A stretch of DNA of 64,000 nucleotides from Utricularia gibba (taxonomy: Eukaryota > Streptophyta > Magnoliopsida > Lamiales > Lentibulariaceae): NCBI GenBank assembly GCA_002189035.1, contig NEEC01000008.1, positions 1,178,001 through 1,242,000 on the forward strand. The letters run 5' to 3'. The number at the start of each line of letters is the position of its first letter. Positions within the stretch are counted from its first letter, which is position 1. The translations under genes were made by a program, and so were the position numbers. Under the pieces are notes generated by a model, which was not told the origin of the DNA, made no database searches, and saw only the letters and a program-made list of their open reading frames with translations. Shown here in pieces: positions 1-12,375 of this stretch.

Positions 1-358
1 CAGCCCTCTTTCCTCTGTGGCATTAGCCCCTTTTGAAAGGTACCTACACTTTGTTCAGCACATGTTAGGAGATGACAATAGGGTTGTGTACAGCCGGCCA
101 CTCATCACTCTACATTTTCTATTTATATTTTGGAACAAAAATTATGTTAAAATTGTTTATAAAATTTTTTTTTTAAATCATACAGCGCAATCACCAATAG
201 ATAAAATAGGAATAACCAACAAATGATAAATAAATAGGATAAAAGGGGATATTGAAATAGACCGAATTCGGATGGTAAAGGGGTCGGGTCGAAGCGGTGA
301 TCGGCCCAAAATTGTAAAGGCGGTGGAGTTCTGCTGTGAGGGCTTTCCTGGTTCCTCC
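1..358. other. Upstream region of the VPS36-like gene
   Basis: No gene is supported here. The left half is AT-rich. The right part, from about 260, becomes GC-richer and is the likely promoter and 5' leader of the gene that starts at 359. The reading frame of that gene stays open upstream to 272, but similarity to VPS36 begins at the ATG at 359. Confidence 0.5.
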
Positions 359-2550
359 ATGGCCGGACACTTCCTTCCGCCAGCCGAGCTCACTCCGAGC
401 GGCCGCCCGGTGCTGAAGCATGGTGAGGTTGAGTGCACGCTTCTATCGTCCGTTGACCTTCTCTCCGAGGAATTCCCTTCATTCCCCCATCTTAAGTCCG
501 GCCTCCTCATCCTCACCACACATCGCCTACTTTGGCTTCCGGGAGACACCGTGGCGCACAAAAGTTCGTCTTTTTTCATCCCTTTATCGGCAGTGCAGCA
601 AATTTTATCTAACAGGAAGTCGATCATGTCCATGTTCCATAGCCCGAGGATCCGCTTCCATCTTTCCACTTCGGAAGATGGGAGAGTTTCAGTCAATGGA
701 GTAGGAGCAAAATCATTGGTGATCACTTTGATTGTGAGGGATAAAACTGATACAGATTCATTTTTGGAGAAATTTTGGGATGTTTGGAGGGGTCGAGCAT
801 GGGAAGCATCGCAATCGGATTCTAGTCGAAATTCTGCGAGTGAGGAGGGATCGGATCATGGGTCATTGGCGATTCGAATGCCGGTTGTGGGAGTTGCAGG
901 AATATTGAGGAAAGAACAGGAAATGTGGGAGAACACGGACAAGAGTTTGCAGGATGCTTTTCAGGATCTGAATGCTCTCATGGTCTGTAAGTCCGTGACT
1001 GGAATTTTTCTATTGGGTTATGTTCCTTTATTGCTGTTTTGTTTTCATCTCATTGATGGCCTTGCTGCTGATGCATTGGTTGAACTTTAGAGTAAAGCAA
1101 AGGAAATGGTGATGCTCGCTGAGAAGATGAGATTAAAGCTACTATCAGGTCCAAGTAATCAAGGAGGTGGGCCGAACGATGACGAGACTGCTACTAAGGA
1201 AGAGATGCAGGATTGGTTGTTGAGTGTTGGTATTGTCTCTCCTGTCACCAAGGAATCTGCTGGTGCTTTTTACCATCAACAGTTATCACGTCAGGTATTT
1301 ATTTGGTCCAGTTAACGGCATGCCACTCGATATGCTTTCGATGATCAAGAATCTGTTCACGGTTAGTTGGCAGATTTTGTCAAGATACCTTTAGAAAGAG
1401 CTGGAGGTATGATGAACCTAATTGATATCTATTGCCTATTCAATCGTGCCCGTGGAACAGGTGTGTATTTTCTTGCGTTAAATTTCCTTCATTTTCTGCC
1501 TTTCTTGAAGTTCAATTGCAGTGGATCACGTCAAGTCTTTAGTATACGCTGTTTGCTATAACAGAGCTGATCTCACCGGATGATTTGCTTCAAGCATGTT
1601 CTCTCTGGGAAAAAATCAATGTGTATGCAAGCTTCTTTCTTGAGCTCATTCTTTGATTAAAAAAAAGGGTTGTCTTTTGGCTTTTTATGTTTATCTACTG
1701 AATTGGAATTACCACTGTCTCCATTAGTTTGAATATTTGTTTTCTATATGATAGTTCCGTGATGCTGAGAAAATTTGATAGTGGAGTTATGGTTATCCAG
1801 AGTAAAAGCCACAGTGACGATGAGGTGAATTCCTATTTTCTAGTGCTTGTTTGTGTTCATTATTGGTTCATGATCGGAGCTGTGTGACATTTTGTGAGAA
1901 ACGCTGTTCCTCCATATGTGTGGTCCTGAGCATAGATCCTAATGCTCTGGTTTCACATGTATCGCACACCACCTGTGCTACTGCATCTTGCGTTGTCGAT
2001 TCACAATCTCTCCAGCAGATTTTGGGTGATTTGCCTCTGAAACGTTTTAGGTCCTACCTTTTTCTCCTAGTCTAAACAAACCATGGTTCTTATCCCTAGC
2101 TCTAGGCAGTGATAATGTATAAACTTGCTCTTCTTGGGTGGCTTTCATCTTCTCAGAATGAAATATCGAAAAAATTGTCTTTCCCAAAGCATCTGTTGTG
2201 AAAGTGGTGTGTATTCCTTGATGGTGACAGTGGTATCTAAAATTTCCTCTTCTTATTCAGGTATTTGAAAGAATCCGGAAACTGGTTATGCAGCGCAACG
2301 CCTTGTTGACTGGCATCAGTCCCAGTGATGCTGCAATGACTCTGGGTGTGGCTCCAGCAATGGCAAAGGAGTATCTCCTCGCTGCTGAAGGAAAAGGCAT
2401 GCTATTTTTAACTCGCATCTTCAGCTGTTCGGTGACTTCTTATAGCAATCTTTGGTTGCAGGATTGCTCTGTAGAGACATCAGTCCTGATGGCTTCCGGT
2501 TTTATATTAATCTGTTCATAGAACTCAATCCCCGTGATCTGTACTGGTAA
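359..2550 (+). CDS. VPS36: VPS36-like ESCRT-II subunit
   Basis: The product is the ESCRT-II subunit Vps36, which sorts ubiquitinated membrane proteins into multivesicular bodies at the endosome. Seven exons are proposed: 359-982, 1091-1294, 1367-1460, 1565-1622, 1755-1824, 2261-2396 and 2462-2550. They sum to 1275 nt, or 424 aa. The N-terminus is a GLUE-type PH domain, with the block [15 protein letters not shown] near residue 50. A helical linker containing [13 protein letters not shown] follows, then the winged-helix EAP30 region ending [14 protein letters not shown] close to the stop. Length and order match plant Vps36. The intron after 2396 has no usable in-frame GT; the best donor is GC (AAG/GCATGC), giving a GC-AG intron. 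The first donor, GTCTGT at 983, is also weak. The ATG at 359 was chosen because family similarity begins there. Confidence 0.93.
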
Positions 2551-4280
2551 ATGATACTGCAAACAGCATCATATTCACTGCCTTTTTTTTTTCAACGCAA
2601 GACTCTCTCATCACTCAGAAACTGTTCTCTGTATTTGATGGGACAGTGTGAAGGAGCACAGCAGATACAGTGCATGGAGCCAGGCCATCCTAAATCCGTA
2701 AAATGTCAGTTTTTCATGTGTGTGCCACAGATGAGAACTGTGAACTCGCAGTCTCTGGTTGTTTTCCTACTGAAATGGCAGGTGGAGGCAACCAAAGAAT
2801 ATTTCTGGTGGATGAAGAAGCCACCCCATCTTACAATGCTGGTGAACGCCTTGATTGCTCGATTGGAGTATAATGTTTACACACATTTCAGGTTTCATGA
2901 ACATTACATTTCTGATAGGCTTCTTTTCCAATCAGAATATGGTATTTGTTGCTGAAGCTTGTGCATCTGCAGCATTCAAGATCATTTTCCATACACTGAG
3001 CTTATGAAACCTATTTTCCGATCTTCTTTGATCCATTGACTGTCAAAGTTCAGTTCCACTCCAGATGCACATTTTTCCAGCCCACTGAGCACCAAGAGCT
3101 TGCAAGATAGACTGGTAGCCATCACTGAGTGCCTGGAAGTACCTGAAGTCCATTCAACATCTGATCCTGATGAGCAGTAATCAGAACATGGGGCTTGGCT
3201 TGGTATTTCACCATGAAACTGAGTCGATATTCGACGAAATCTCGACCGGAAAACGCAGGCGAACGAAACGAGACAAGGTGTGTACCTGAAGGCTGAGTCC
3301 ACTCAACATCTGCTTCTCCAAAAGGGAAATTAAACCAACACTAGTTTAGGTAGAAAAGCAGTCCCTGGGAATGGAGGAATGAGTTCACGAAAACGTAAGC
3401 CAAGAGCCCTTTGCAGTGCACAGAATCATCTCCTTCTCCTTGATTGCATCACTTCCCACATGATGTGCCTTCCTTCTCCTCTCCCAGCACTATCCCTCCC
3501 CATATGGCATATGGATCAAAAAATGAACATGAACAAATTTTTCGGGTTTCGAATTCGTTAATACAATTGTTTTACTTGGCTCCAACTAAGGCATGGATCT
3601 AAATTTCACTTTGCAATGTTATATGAAGGCAGGTGTTTCAAAGAATACTAGCAACATTTTGCTTATTCAATTACGTGCAGTGCATGGGAACATGCATCAT
3701 GACGTAGGAGAATACCCATAACTTGTCCCGTGTCCATACAAAACTATCAAAAGAAGATCCGTGTCTAAAAAACTGGTAACATTAGTGAGACGAGAATTTT
3801 CACTTAAGTTATGTTTGATTCCTCCTTTCGAGAAATATTGTCCGGGAAATATTTCTTGTAAAATAGAATTTGAATAATTCTGCAGATGATTATTATAATT
3901 TTTCATTTTTTATGAAATATAATAGATCGTATTTGATAATAAATTTATTTATGAAAAATGTTTAATGTAAATTAGTTTACTAGTTTTACATTATTTTTTT
4001 TTGTTATGTAAAATGAATTTTGGATTAAAATAATAGTATTTTTATTAAAAAAAATTAGGAAAATAACGAAAGTACTTAATTACAAAACACACCATTAGTG
4101 ATTGGGCCACTTTTTTAATTATTTGGTTCTTTGTGGTAGAAAAAATAATAGAAAAAGGGAATGGGTGGGGCAGGTAAATAGCAAAGTACCAAGGACCATT
4201 TCCTTATTTGGGCAATTTTAGGGACCACTTGGCGGAATTTGGCGGACATATACATACACTCACCCGTCTCTATCACACTT
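2551..4280. other. 3' UTR and intergenic region
   Basis: This follows the VPS36-like stop. The first 700 bases or so are of mixed composition and are probably 3' UTR. Short open frames occur on both strands (2551-2955 plus, 2982-3302 minus), but none resembles a family I know. From about 3900 the sequence is very AT-rich. No RNA gene or mobile element is supported. Confidence 0.4.
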
Positions 4281-4282
4281 TC

Positions 4283-4292
4283 TATATATATA
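4283..4292 (+). promoter_or_regulatory. Candidate TATA box of the GAMYB-like gene
   Basis: A CTATATATATAG stretch lies about 610 bp upstream of the MYB start codon, in otherwise mixed sequence. The distance implies a 5' leader with at least one leader intron; a pyrimidine-rich tract followed by GTGCAG ends at about 4844. This is inference from sequence only. Confidence 0.4.
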
Positions 4293-4897
4293 GATATTTA
4301 CAATTTATACCGGCTATCTCTTCTCCTGACTCCATGGCTTCCCCGCTTTCTTATCTGGTTCACCGTCAGGCGCCGTTTTGTTCTGTGCGTTTCTTCCTCA
4401 GATAAATGTATGTTGTATTGATGAAATTGGGTAATCGTAGTTGATGTGTGGAGATCTGCTGTGGTGTACGAGGTCGTAATTATTAGGTCAAACTCGCATT
4501 TATTGAGGATGCATTTTCACGTCTGTGATTTGTTGGTTAATGGGGATTTATTAGATTTGAGAGTGCTTTTTGCTGGCTTCTCTACGTATCCCGATTTTTG
4601 GTAAACTGTTGCTTTTCAGAGTTATGGTTTGATTCATCTTGGATGGTTACAGCTTACAGGGACAGGGTGGGTTTATCTTAGTTTTTTATTTATTGCTTCA
4701 AAATGTCGTACGTGCTTTTAATATCTTCTTGTTCATTTATGATGACTGCGGATCTCCAGGTGGAGATTAATTCCTTATTTTTTACTGGTGAGTTTCTTGG
4801 TGACATGAAAAAGCCTATGCAACTCATGATTTGTTTTGTGCAGTTGAGATAGTGCCCGTTGGAGTTTGTGGAAATTCTCTTTCTCTGCCGTAGTAGA

Positions 4898-6475
4898 ATG
4901 GGTCAACATAGCGCTTCTGAGAGTGAAGATGGTGGTGCATTCTCTGCAAATTCACCACTGAGTTCCAATGAAGGTGATAGTATTGGTGGAAAATCCACTG
5001 GCAATGGTGTTATTCTGAAGAAGGGTCCATGGACATCGGCTGAAGATGCAGTTTTGATGGATTATGTAAGAAAGAATGGCGAAGGTAACTGGAATGCAGT
5101 TCAGAAACACACGGGACTTGCACGGTGTGGAAAGAGCTGTCGTCTGCGTTGGGCTAACCACTTGAGGCCAAACCTTAAAAAAGGAGCGTTTACATTAGAA
5201 GAAGAGAGAGTAATAATCGAACTTCATGCCAAGATGGGAAATAAATGGGCAAGAATGGCTGCACATGTAAGTTTCTATCTTCTCCTGAGATGATCATTTC
5301 AATATTTAATGGCCAAGGTAATTAATTGTATACACTAATTTGTTCTCCTCGTCCGCTTTTCATAAACTTATATACACTATTTTTTCCCCACATGCTATTG
5401 AGAAATGGCAAGTCGTTTAGGGTGGTTCGTGTATGCTCTTTTTGTTTTTTGAAGGTTTATCAGCATCATCATATCATTCCAAACGTGAGCTAAGAACACC
5501 TAACATGTGTAACGGCTTCCTTTGTTTCAGTTGCCTGGGAGGACAGACAATGAGATAAAGAACTACTGGAATACTAGAATAAAGCGACGTCAGCGTGCTG
5601 GTCTGCCGCTTTATCCTCCTAATCTTTATCTTCCTGAACAATCGAAGAGCCATCAGCCACTTAGTTCACCTAGCAACTGCACTGAAGATTTTACAAGTTA
5701 TGATGATATTCTCCTCCCATATAATGACCACACGAAATCTGATTCCATGTCTGGTCTTTTTAGTAATTCTCACCAGAATCCAGAGTATGGTATATCTCCA
5801 AGTCTCTCAATTATATCTCCTCATAGCTACACTATTGCTGAACGACAAGACGAACCTGTGCTACACCATGTAAGCAGTGATGCTAGTGAGCCATCTCTTT
5901 TTGTTGCTTCTCGAGCTACTAGTCTTGAAGTCAACTGTTTGTCTCAGTCTTTCAGCATGACGTTTCCGGGTGACCACAGTCATTCGAGGAAAGCTATTGG
6001 TTTCTGTCAAGATACTCAGTTTGTATCTGGCATTATTCCCTCTGCTCCTAAGCATCCAATAGATGCTCAGAAGCTGGAGCTCCCTTCACTCCAATATCAA
6101 GAGACCAGTTCTGGTTTCTGGGATCCAAAATCCAAAGCATCGGATACTGTTACCCACTGCCCAGTATCAGGAGCTCTCTCATGGAATTGTCCTACCTCAG
6201 GAGGTAGTGGCCTGTTAGAAGATCTAATCTATGGAGCTAAGGCTCTGAGCAATTCAGACAGTCACTCTGCCTGCTGGGCCACTCCATGTAATATCAACCT
6301 TGAGGATCTACCTGGCAATTCTGCTTCAAATGGATGCTCAACCGGCAAAGCCAATTTTGATCCATTCTTAACTTCAGACTATCTAGTTGAGTTGGATTCC
6401 ATTGGACGAGTCGCTACCACCACCATGGGAAGTTCACTGGAAGACATCATTGGTAAGCATTATCCATCACCATAA
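4898..6475 (+). CDS. GAMYB-type R2R3-MYB transcription factor
   Basis: This is a nuclear DNA-binding activator of the GAMYB group (Arabidopsis MYB33/65/101 relatives), known for roles in gibberellin response, anther and seed development. Coding exons are 4898-5266 and 5531-6475 (437 aa). The R2 repeat ([17 protein letters not shown], then [16 protein letters not shown]) is followed by R3 ([12 protein letters not shown], then [20 protein letters not shown]). The intron between the two exons splits R3 just before [11 protein letters not shown], a position typical of R2R3-MYBs. [11 protein letters not shown] directly after R3 is characteristic of GAMYBs. A miR159 target site at 6075-6095 encodes LELPSLQ. 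The start at 4898 was chosen because the in-frame sequence upstream (from 4859) does not begin with ATG. A further exon from 6658 may replace the last codons. Confidence 0.93.
6075..6095 (+). promoter_or_regulatory. miR159/miR319-family target site in the GAMYB-like mRNA
   Basis: The 21 bases TGGAGCTCCCTTCA...CCAAT are nearly complementary to miR159 and close to the sites known in MYB33 and MYB65. The site lies in frame within the second coding exon and encodes the conserved LELPSLQ. The transcript is therefore predicted to be cleaved or repressed by miR159 in vegetative tissue. Complementarity was judged by eye against the known miRNA. Confidence 0.88.
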
Positions 6476-6785
6476 TCAATACTCTTTGCCCAAGCAGTTT
6501 GTTTTGCATCATGAGCAACTTGTACATTTTAGTGTTCTCCTCCTTTCTTTCTTTGAAAGTCACTTAATGATTACATAACACAAAAGCACATGTCTTTGAA
6601 AAAGCTTTAGACTATCAAAATTTCCGTGATGATACCTTTTCAGTCTGATCCATGTAGTGCACCACTTCAGACCGGTCACCGTAGACGAAAGCTGGATGTT
6701 ACTTGATGAAATGGGAAATGGTATGCATACTCTGAACAATTCCATGCCTGCCACAGTACTTGAATCTTGTGGGGATGCTAATTGA

Positions 6786-8469
6786 GTAGCCTATTTGCAT
6801 CAGATCACCGTTGCTCGGATGACTCTATTGCAGCTACTCTGGGTGATGCCTCAAAGCATCATTCTTCTTCTTCTACCTCTTGCCTGGAATAACATGCCTG
6901 CTGCCTGTCAAATATGAGAAACTCCTTGAAACTGGTATTGCATGAAGCTGAGGATGGAGTTCCTGATTTCCACCAAAGAAAAATGTTTGTCCCTGTAATC
7001 GTTTTGGCAACATTATTTCTGCCCCTGTGCTGTATGCTCGATATGGTGCACTCCCTTGTAGCCCCTAATTGCCAAACGCACCATTTACCCACACTACCTG
7101 TTTTTCCTTTTTACATTTATTTAAATTTAAACTTTAAAATGTAATCATTAAATTTTAAAAAAAAATTACTTATAAAATATATATTATATGTTTATAAATG
7201 AAACTGTATTTTGTATATAAATTTTATGTGTATGTTTACAATGATACTATATTTGTATATAGGTTATTAATATATGATAAAAAAATAGATTAAAATTCAC
7301 TTAATTAAAAAAAATTATGTGAGACTAGAGTTTTTAAAAATACGGTTTGAAGGATTATGTAAATATTTTATAATTATTTAACTTAGGAGATCATAAGACT
7401 TCAATTAATAAGATCATGAGTAATCATCAAAAAAACTTTCTAAAATTTGCTGGTAAAAAACCAAAAAACTTTCTGCAAAAAATTAGGATCTTATCCACTT
7501 GAAAGCAATTTTATTACTTTGTTCTAGAAATCCAAAGTCTTTAAACCTAAGAATACATAGGTAATTACTCTGCATAATTCAAATCTTACAAAAGATCCAG
7601 GACAATTACTCTACAACTTTTGCAATATTATAAAGCCTCCCAATTGAATAATACAAGAGGTCAAAATGTTCAATCAAATGAATGTATTGTTATGTATGAG
7701 TGTTACCGAAATAACAAATTGATCGAAAAATTAAAAAAACAGACATCAAAATTTTATATAATTTACTATAAAATAAAATTGATATTCATGTTTAACTTCG
7801 AAAAAAATTTACTATTTCACCATAATAAATATAAATAAATTTACTTTAGGAAATTATTGGATTTTCCAAAAATTACATAGAACCATAATCATAAATATGA
7901 ATTAACATTATCTTTATTCAATCTTAGAAAATCACACAAGTTACTATTTGTTATTAGAATTCATATTTAGAATACTTGAGAAAGACAAGTTATTCTCTAT
8001 TTATAGAGTCGAATAACCAGTCAACATAGATTATAGATTTTATTCATTTTTTTTGTGGGCTACACACATGATAATTATAACATGAACACATGGAAATAGA
8101 AACATGTGATGACTTTGAAAGATTGTGCAAAAATAGTTTATTTTGTAATATTTTGAGTTGTACGCCGTGGTGTGTAACTTGTACCCCCTCTTTGTGCAAG
8201 GGAGGAAAGCCCTTGCTCGGAAATCCAGAAAGGGACAAAACCAAAGGGCTCTGTTGGAATCGCCATTGAAGCTGGATAGTCTATAGAAATAGGCTCCCTT
8301 TCATCTGGTCTTTGGATCTGGGTGGTGGGAATTCAGTTGTTTATCCGCTTAGATCTTCTGCTTATATTCGATCCGGGCTCTAACCTTCAGCTGAGTGGCT
8401 CGGCGTTTCTGGGTCATACCCAAGTTGGGATATCTTTTATGCATTCTTTTATGGTTGTGTGAATCTTGC
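6786..8469. other. AT-rich intergenic region and leader of the NC2-alpha gene
   Basis: 6786-7090 is of mixed composition and is probably the 3' UTR of the MYB gene. 7100-8050 is extremely AT-rich with no credible coding sequence. 8150-8469 becomes GC-richer and is probably the promoter and 5' leader of the next gene. Confidence 0.4.
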
Positions 8470-10060
8470 ATGATGAGGAAGAAGCTGGATACACGGTTCC
8501 CTGCTGTAAGTTGATCTGTTTTTTCATCTCACATGTTCTTTTGTTTCTGACCACTGATCTGTTCTTGCGTGTTTGAAAGGAAAAAGTGAGGTTATATTTG
8601 CGTAGTTTTAATTGATGATGTTGGGATTCTGTTCTCTCTTCTTTTCACAATGGTGTCGATCTTTATGAAAATGGAAGGATCGGTTTTGTAGTATGATGGA
8701 AGGAAGAGATGAGCAGTTTCAATGAAATTGTTTACAAATTACACCATGCTAGCATTTTTCTGATTTATCTTCAAAAATATTACGTGCTGGGACTCTCAAA
8801 AGATTTCAACTTGGACGATTTTTAGCTTCATGAAACATAATGAACGCTTGCAATCTCCAGGCTCGGATCAAGAAGATAATGCAGGCTGATGAAGATGTTG
8901 GGAAGATTGCAATGGCAGTGCCTGTTTTAGTCTGTAAGCTCATGGTCTCAAATAGCTTTTCTGGTTTCTTTTTCCTTTTTTTGGTGGGGTGGGATTGAAT
9001 CTTAATTTGTTTTGTTGCTTCGTTTTTCATCCAGCCAAAGCGCTGGAGCTGTTTCTACAAGATCTTTGTGACCGCACATATGACATAACAGTACAGAGAG
9101 GGGCGAAAACGGTTAATTCACTGCATTTGTAAGTGCCGTTTTTATCATAAATGTAAACATGTTACTTTTCCTGTCATTTTATCTATCAAACCGCATCCTG
9201 ATACTGAGTCACTTATTTAAAATATCTAAGCTTCAGCTTCATTTCTTCTCACCATGCAGAAAGCAGTGTGTGCACAGTTATAACGTGTTCGACTTTCTGA
9301 AGGAAGTTGTTAGTAAGGTTCCTGACTTTACCAATTCCGATGGTGCAGCCGACTCATCCAAAAGAAGGTTTACACAGTTTTTTTTCTTCTGTGTATCTTT
9401 ATTCTGCTGAATGATTAGCCATTGATGGTACCTTCACTTTCAGCATCAGCTACGAAATCATATCTTTTTCCCTTGATTTCCAGGAGGATTGTTGCCAATG
9501 AATCAAATGACAGTGATGAAGAACTCAAGAGGGGAATCACCGTATGATTATTTTTTGATTCACTCAAAACAGTTTCTATGATGTATCCACAGTAATGCAA
9601 TCAGCTTCCATGGCATGTTCCAACTCGTTATTCTTCATTGCAGCAAGAAACATGTCACCCAACTGGTGCCGGCCGTGGAAGAGGAAGAGGCAGAGGAAGG
9701 GGGCGCGGACGAGCAAGCCGTGCAACTGAAAGAGAACCCCCTCACACCGAGACTGAAACTATTCCCTCTACTACTCATCAGAACACAAAGTTGACTCCTA
9801 GTTCAGATAACCACTACAACATCGATGAATCCACCAAGGAGGATCCAAAAGCTTCAGACTCTAGGAATTTTGATCTGAATGCTCAAGTAGACCACAGCTC
9901 AGATAAAATGACTTGCACTCCTGCGACGGCCGCAGCAGCATCCTCTGATGATTTTCCCGCTCTTTCTGAGATTGATAGGATGCCCATTGATCCAATTCAC
10001 ATCATGGAAGCAGGTTCTCGACCAGAAGAAGAAGAGGAAGACTACGACGAAGAGGTTTAG
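8470..10060 (+). CDS. NC2-alpha (DRAP1-like) transcription corepressor subunit
   Basis: This is the alpha subunit of Negative Cofactor 2, a histone-fold protein that pairs with NC2-beta (Dr1) on TBP-DNA and blocks or remodels pre-initiation complexes. Six exons are proposed: 8470-8505, 8861-8933, 9035-9128, 9260-9367, 9484-9541 and 9644-10060 (786 nt, 261 aa). The histone fold covers about residues 8-85, with blocks KKLDTRFPAARIKKIMQ, VSKALELFLQDLCDRTY and LKQCVHSYNVFDFLKEVV. The tail is of low complexity: a (GR)n run encoded near 9670-9720, then an acidic C-terminus. Two ATGs are adjacent (8470 and 8473), and either could start the protein. Arabidopsis NF-YC11 is the expected relative. Confidence 0.93.
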
Positions 10061-12375
10061 GCCAATGCTGACCAGTTAGCCATCTTCTTATCGTGGAACA
10101 CAATCTAGTTGTGTTTTAGAGGTAGTTTGGTTGTATACACAGATTTAGAAGGGACGCCAGGCGTCTGTGACAGTAGGAGTTTGGAAAAGATTTGCTCTAC
10201 TTCAACTTCGCCGTAGTTTTTATACAGTTATTTTGTTCTTCACAGCTGACATATGGAAGGAGACACGGGTTGACAAGGACACGGGGACACGTGTCCATAT
10301 TATACGTACGGTCGATTTTGTGGTGCTTTGCACGACACGCCAACTATGGCATGGTTTTTTCCCTTTCAAAAGGATCTCGTTTTTTAACTTATGAGGGTGT
10401 TTTTTTCTTACTGATGGGATTAAAAAAAATGAATATAATATTTATAAATTATGTTACTTTTTTTTAAAGATCACGTTTGATTTGAGAGTAAATGATTACT
10501 TTAATTTAATTTTATTAAGGATTATTTGTGAAAATTATCCAACTTTATCTTATAGACCGTTTGGATAATTAGAGATATATAATTAGATTGTTTAGTAGAT
10601 GAATTTGATATAGTTTAAAATAGCCAATTAAATAGAATATACGTATTTAAATGAATTTTTGATTGAGATAATTTTATTTAATCTCGCTTGTGAGTTGTGA
10701 TACTGTTCTGTAATTTGATATTAGAATTCATATCATGCAGAATAAAATGATTTTTAAAATTATAAATTATTTTATAAAAAATACAATATTGTATTATAAA
10801 ATTTAAATTATAAGTTATAAAGTTTAATATATTAAATTATTATAAAAATTAATATAATAATATATATGTATTTTGAAGTACATGAAAATTAAATAGTATA
10901 ATTTTTTGAATAATCTTTTATTTAATCATTAAAATGTAGACGAAATAAATTTAATATTTTTGAATTTACTTTAAAATCTTAATTTTTTTCTTTATTATAA
11001 AACAAAAAAATATTAGAATTTATAGAAATTAAATTAAATCAATTCAAAAAAATTAATGAAACACAACACTGATGTATTACAATATTTTGAAAAATTTTTA
11101 GAATTTATTTTTACTTTTCAAAAAATAAAAATAATTTTATTCTAGAAAACGATCAATTATCAAAATTAATTTGAAATAATATTAAAATAATTACTTTTGA
11201 AAAAATAATTAATGGTATATTATTACGTATATTTCTATTTTTTTACATATTTATTTGATTTGAAAAATAATTTTATATCTATTTTTATAGTTTTTTAGAA
11301 TAATTACAATCTTTTTTTTATTTATATCAACTATTTTTAACTTTCTAAAATATTTTTGAAAAATTAAAAATAAACTCTAAAAATTTTAGATAACGTTGAT
11401 TACATGTTTCCTTTATGTTGTGTAATCCCCAAAAATTTTTTTCTTACTAATTAATTTGTTTACGATAATTTTATCAATTTAAATAAACTAAATTAGTTAT
11501 ATTTGAAATTTGAATTCCCTAAACCAAAGGTACGGGAATGTGATCAGATTGCGCATAAACCTCAAACATATTTGTGTAGGCGTTAGGGCGATGCCCCGTG
11601 CGATGGTGGAACAATTCAATGGATGGTTTGAGAATTACCACATCGTGTCGGTTTAGTTAGTAGCAGCAACAGTGTGTGGGCTGCATCCATAAATGGCTTA
11701 CCATCACAACACAAACATGAACATGGGCAGAGAGAGAGATGAGTGTGTGGGCGGGAGCAGTGAGGTGGGGCTGCCGCATTCAATGGTGGGATGTTTTTGG
11801 ATTCACAAGCGCAGTAAATGCGCATCGGGTGAGTAGGGTCTTTCTTAAATGCTGTTTGCAATTCTGCAGAGAGGGGAACAGTGGAAAAAGAGAAGAGAAG
11901 AGAAGAAGCGCTTGTTGCTTCTGCACCGGTTCAAACAAACAGACTCTTGGAGTGAATACCAACAAGTTTTCTGGCTGACTGCACCGCTTCAGGTAATGAT
12001 TCCCAGCGAGAGAAGGACGAAGATGAGGGAGTTCAAGCTGGTTAGTGTTCCTGTTTGTCTGATTTTCAGGCTGGTGGCGTGGGGGCGCTGTTTCTTGGCG
12101 TTCTCTTCATCCCCTTCTTCCAAAAGTTGATCTTGAGAACGAGAATACATCACTTGCTCTACGAGCATTCTGAGTGAATCAGTTTCTAAACCTCGTACTC
12201 CTGAGAGGGTCTGCAAACGTCTTGTGGTTGAATGCAAGTGCTATTCTTTTTCAGGAGAAACCCCCTTGTGGTCTGGAATTGATTCCTGTACCCCTGAGTT
12301 CCCTTTTTCTGGGATGAATTGAGTTGCTGGGAGGTTTGAATCAAGAACTGGGGAAGAGGGTTTCTGCTCAGAAGG
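10061..12375. other. AT-rich intergenic region and long leader of the MOCOS-like gene
   Basis: 10061-10400 is of mixed composition (3' UTR). 10400-11520 is more than three quarters A+T, with no gene or clear inverted-repeat element. 11530-12375 is GC-richer and is probably the promoter and long 5' leader of the next gene. Splice-like signals and several short upstream open frames are present there. Confidence 0.4.

Noticed and set aside
2551-2955. Long open frame after the VPS36-like stop
   Set aside because: It overlaps what should be the 3' UTR, resembles no family, and contains no splice or start context that would make a gene.
2982-3302. Minus-strand open frame of about 106 codons
   Set aside because: No recognisable domain and composition like random translation; no supporting exon structure.
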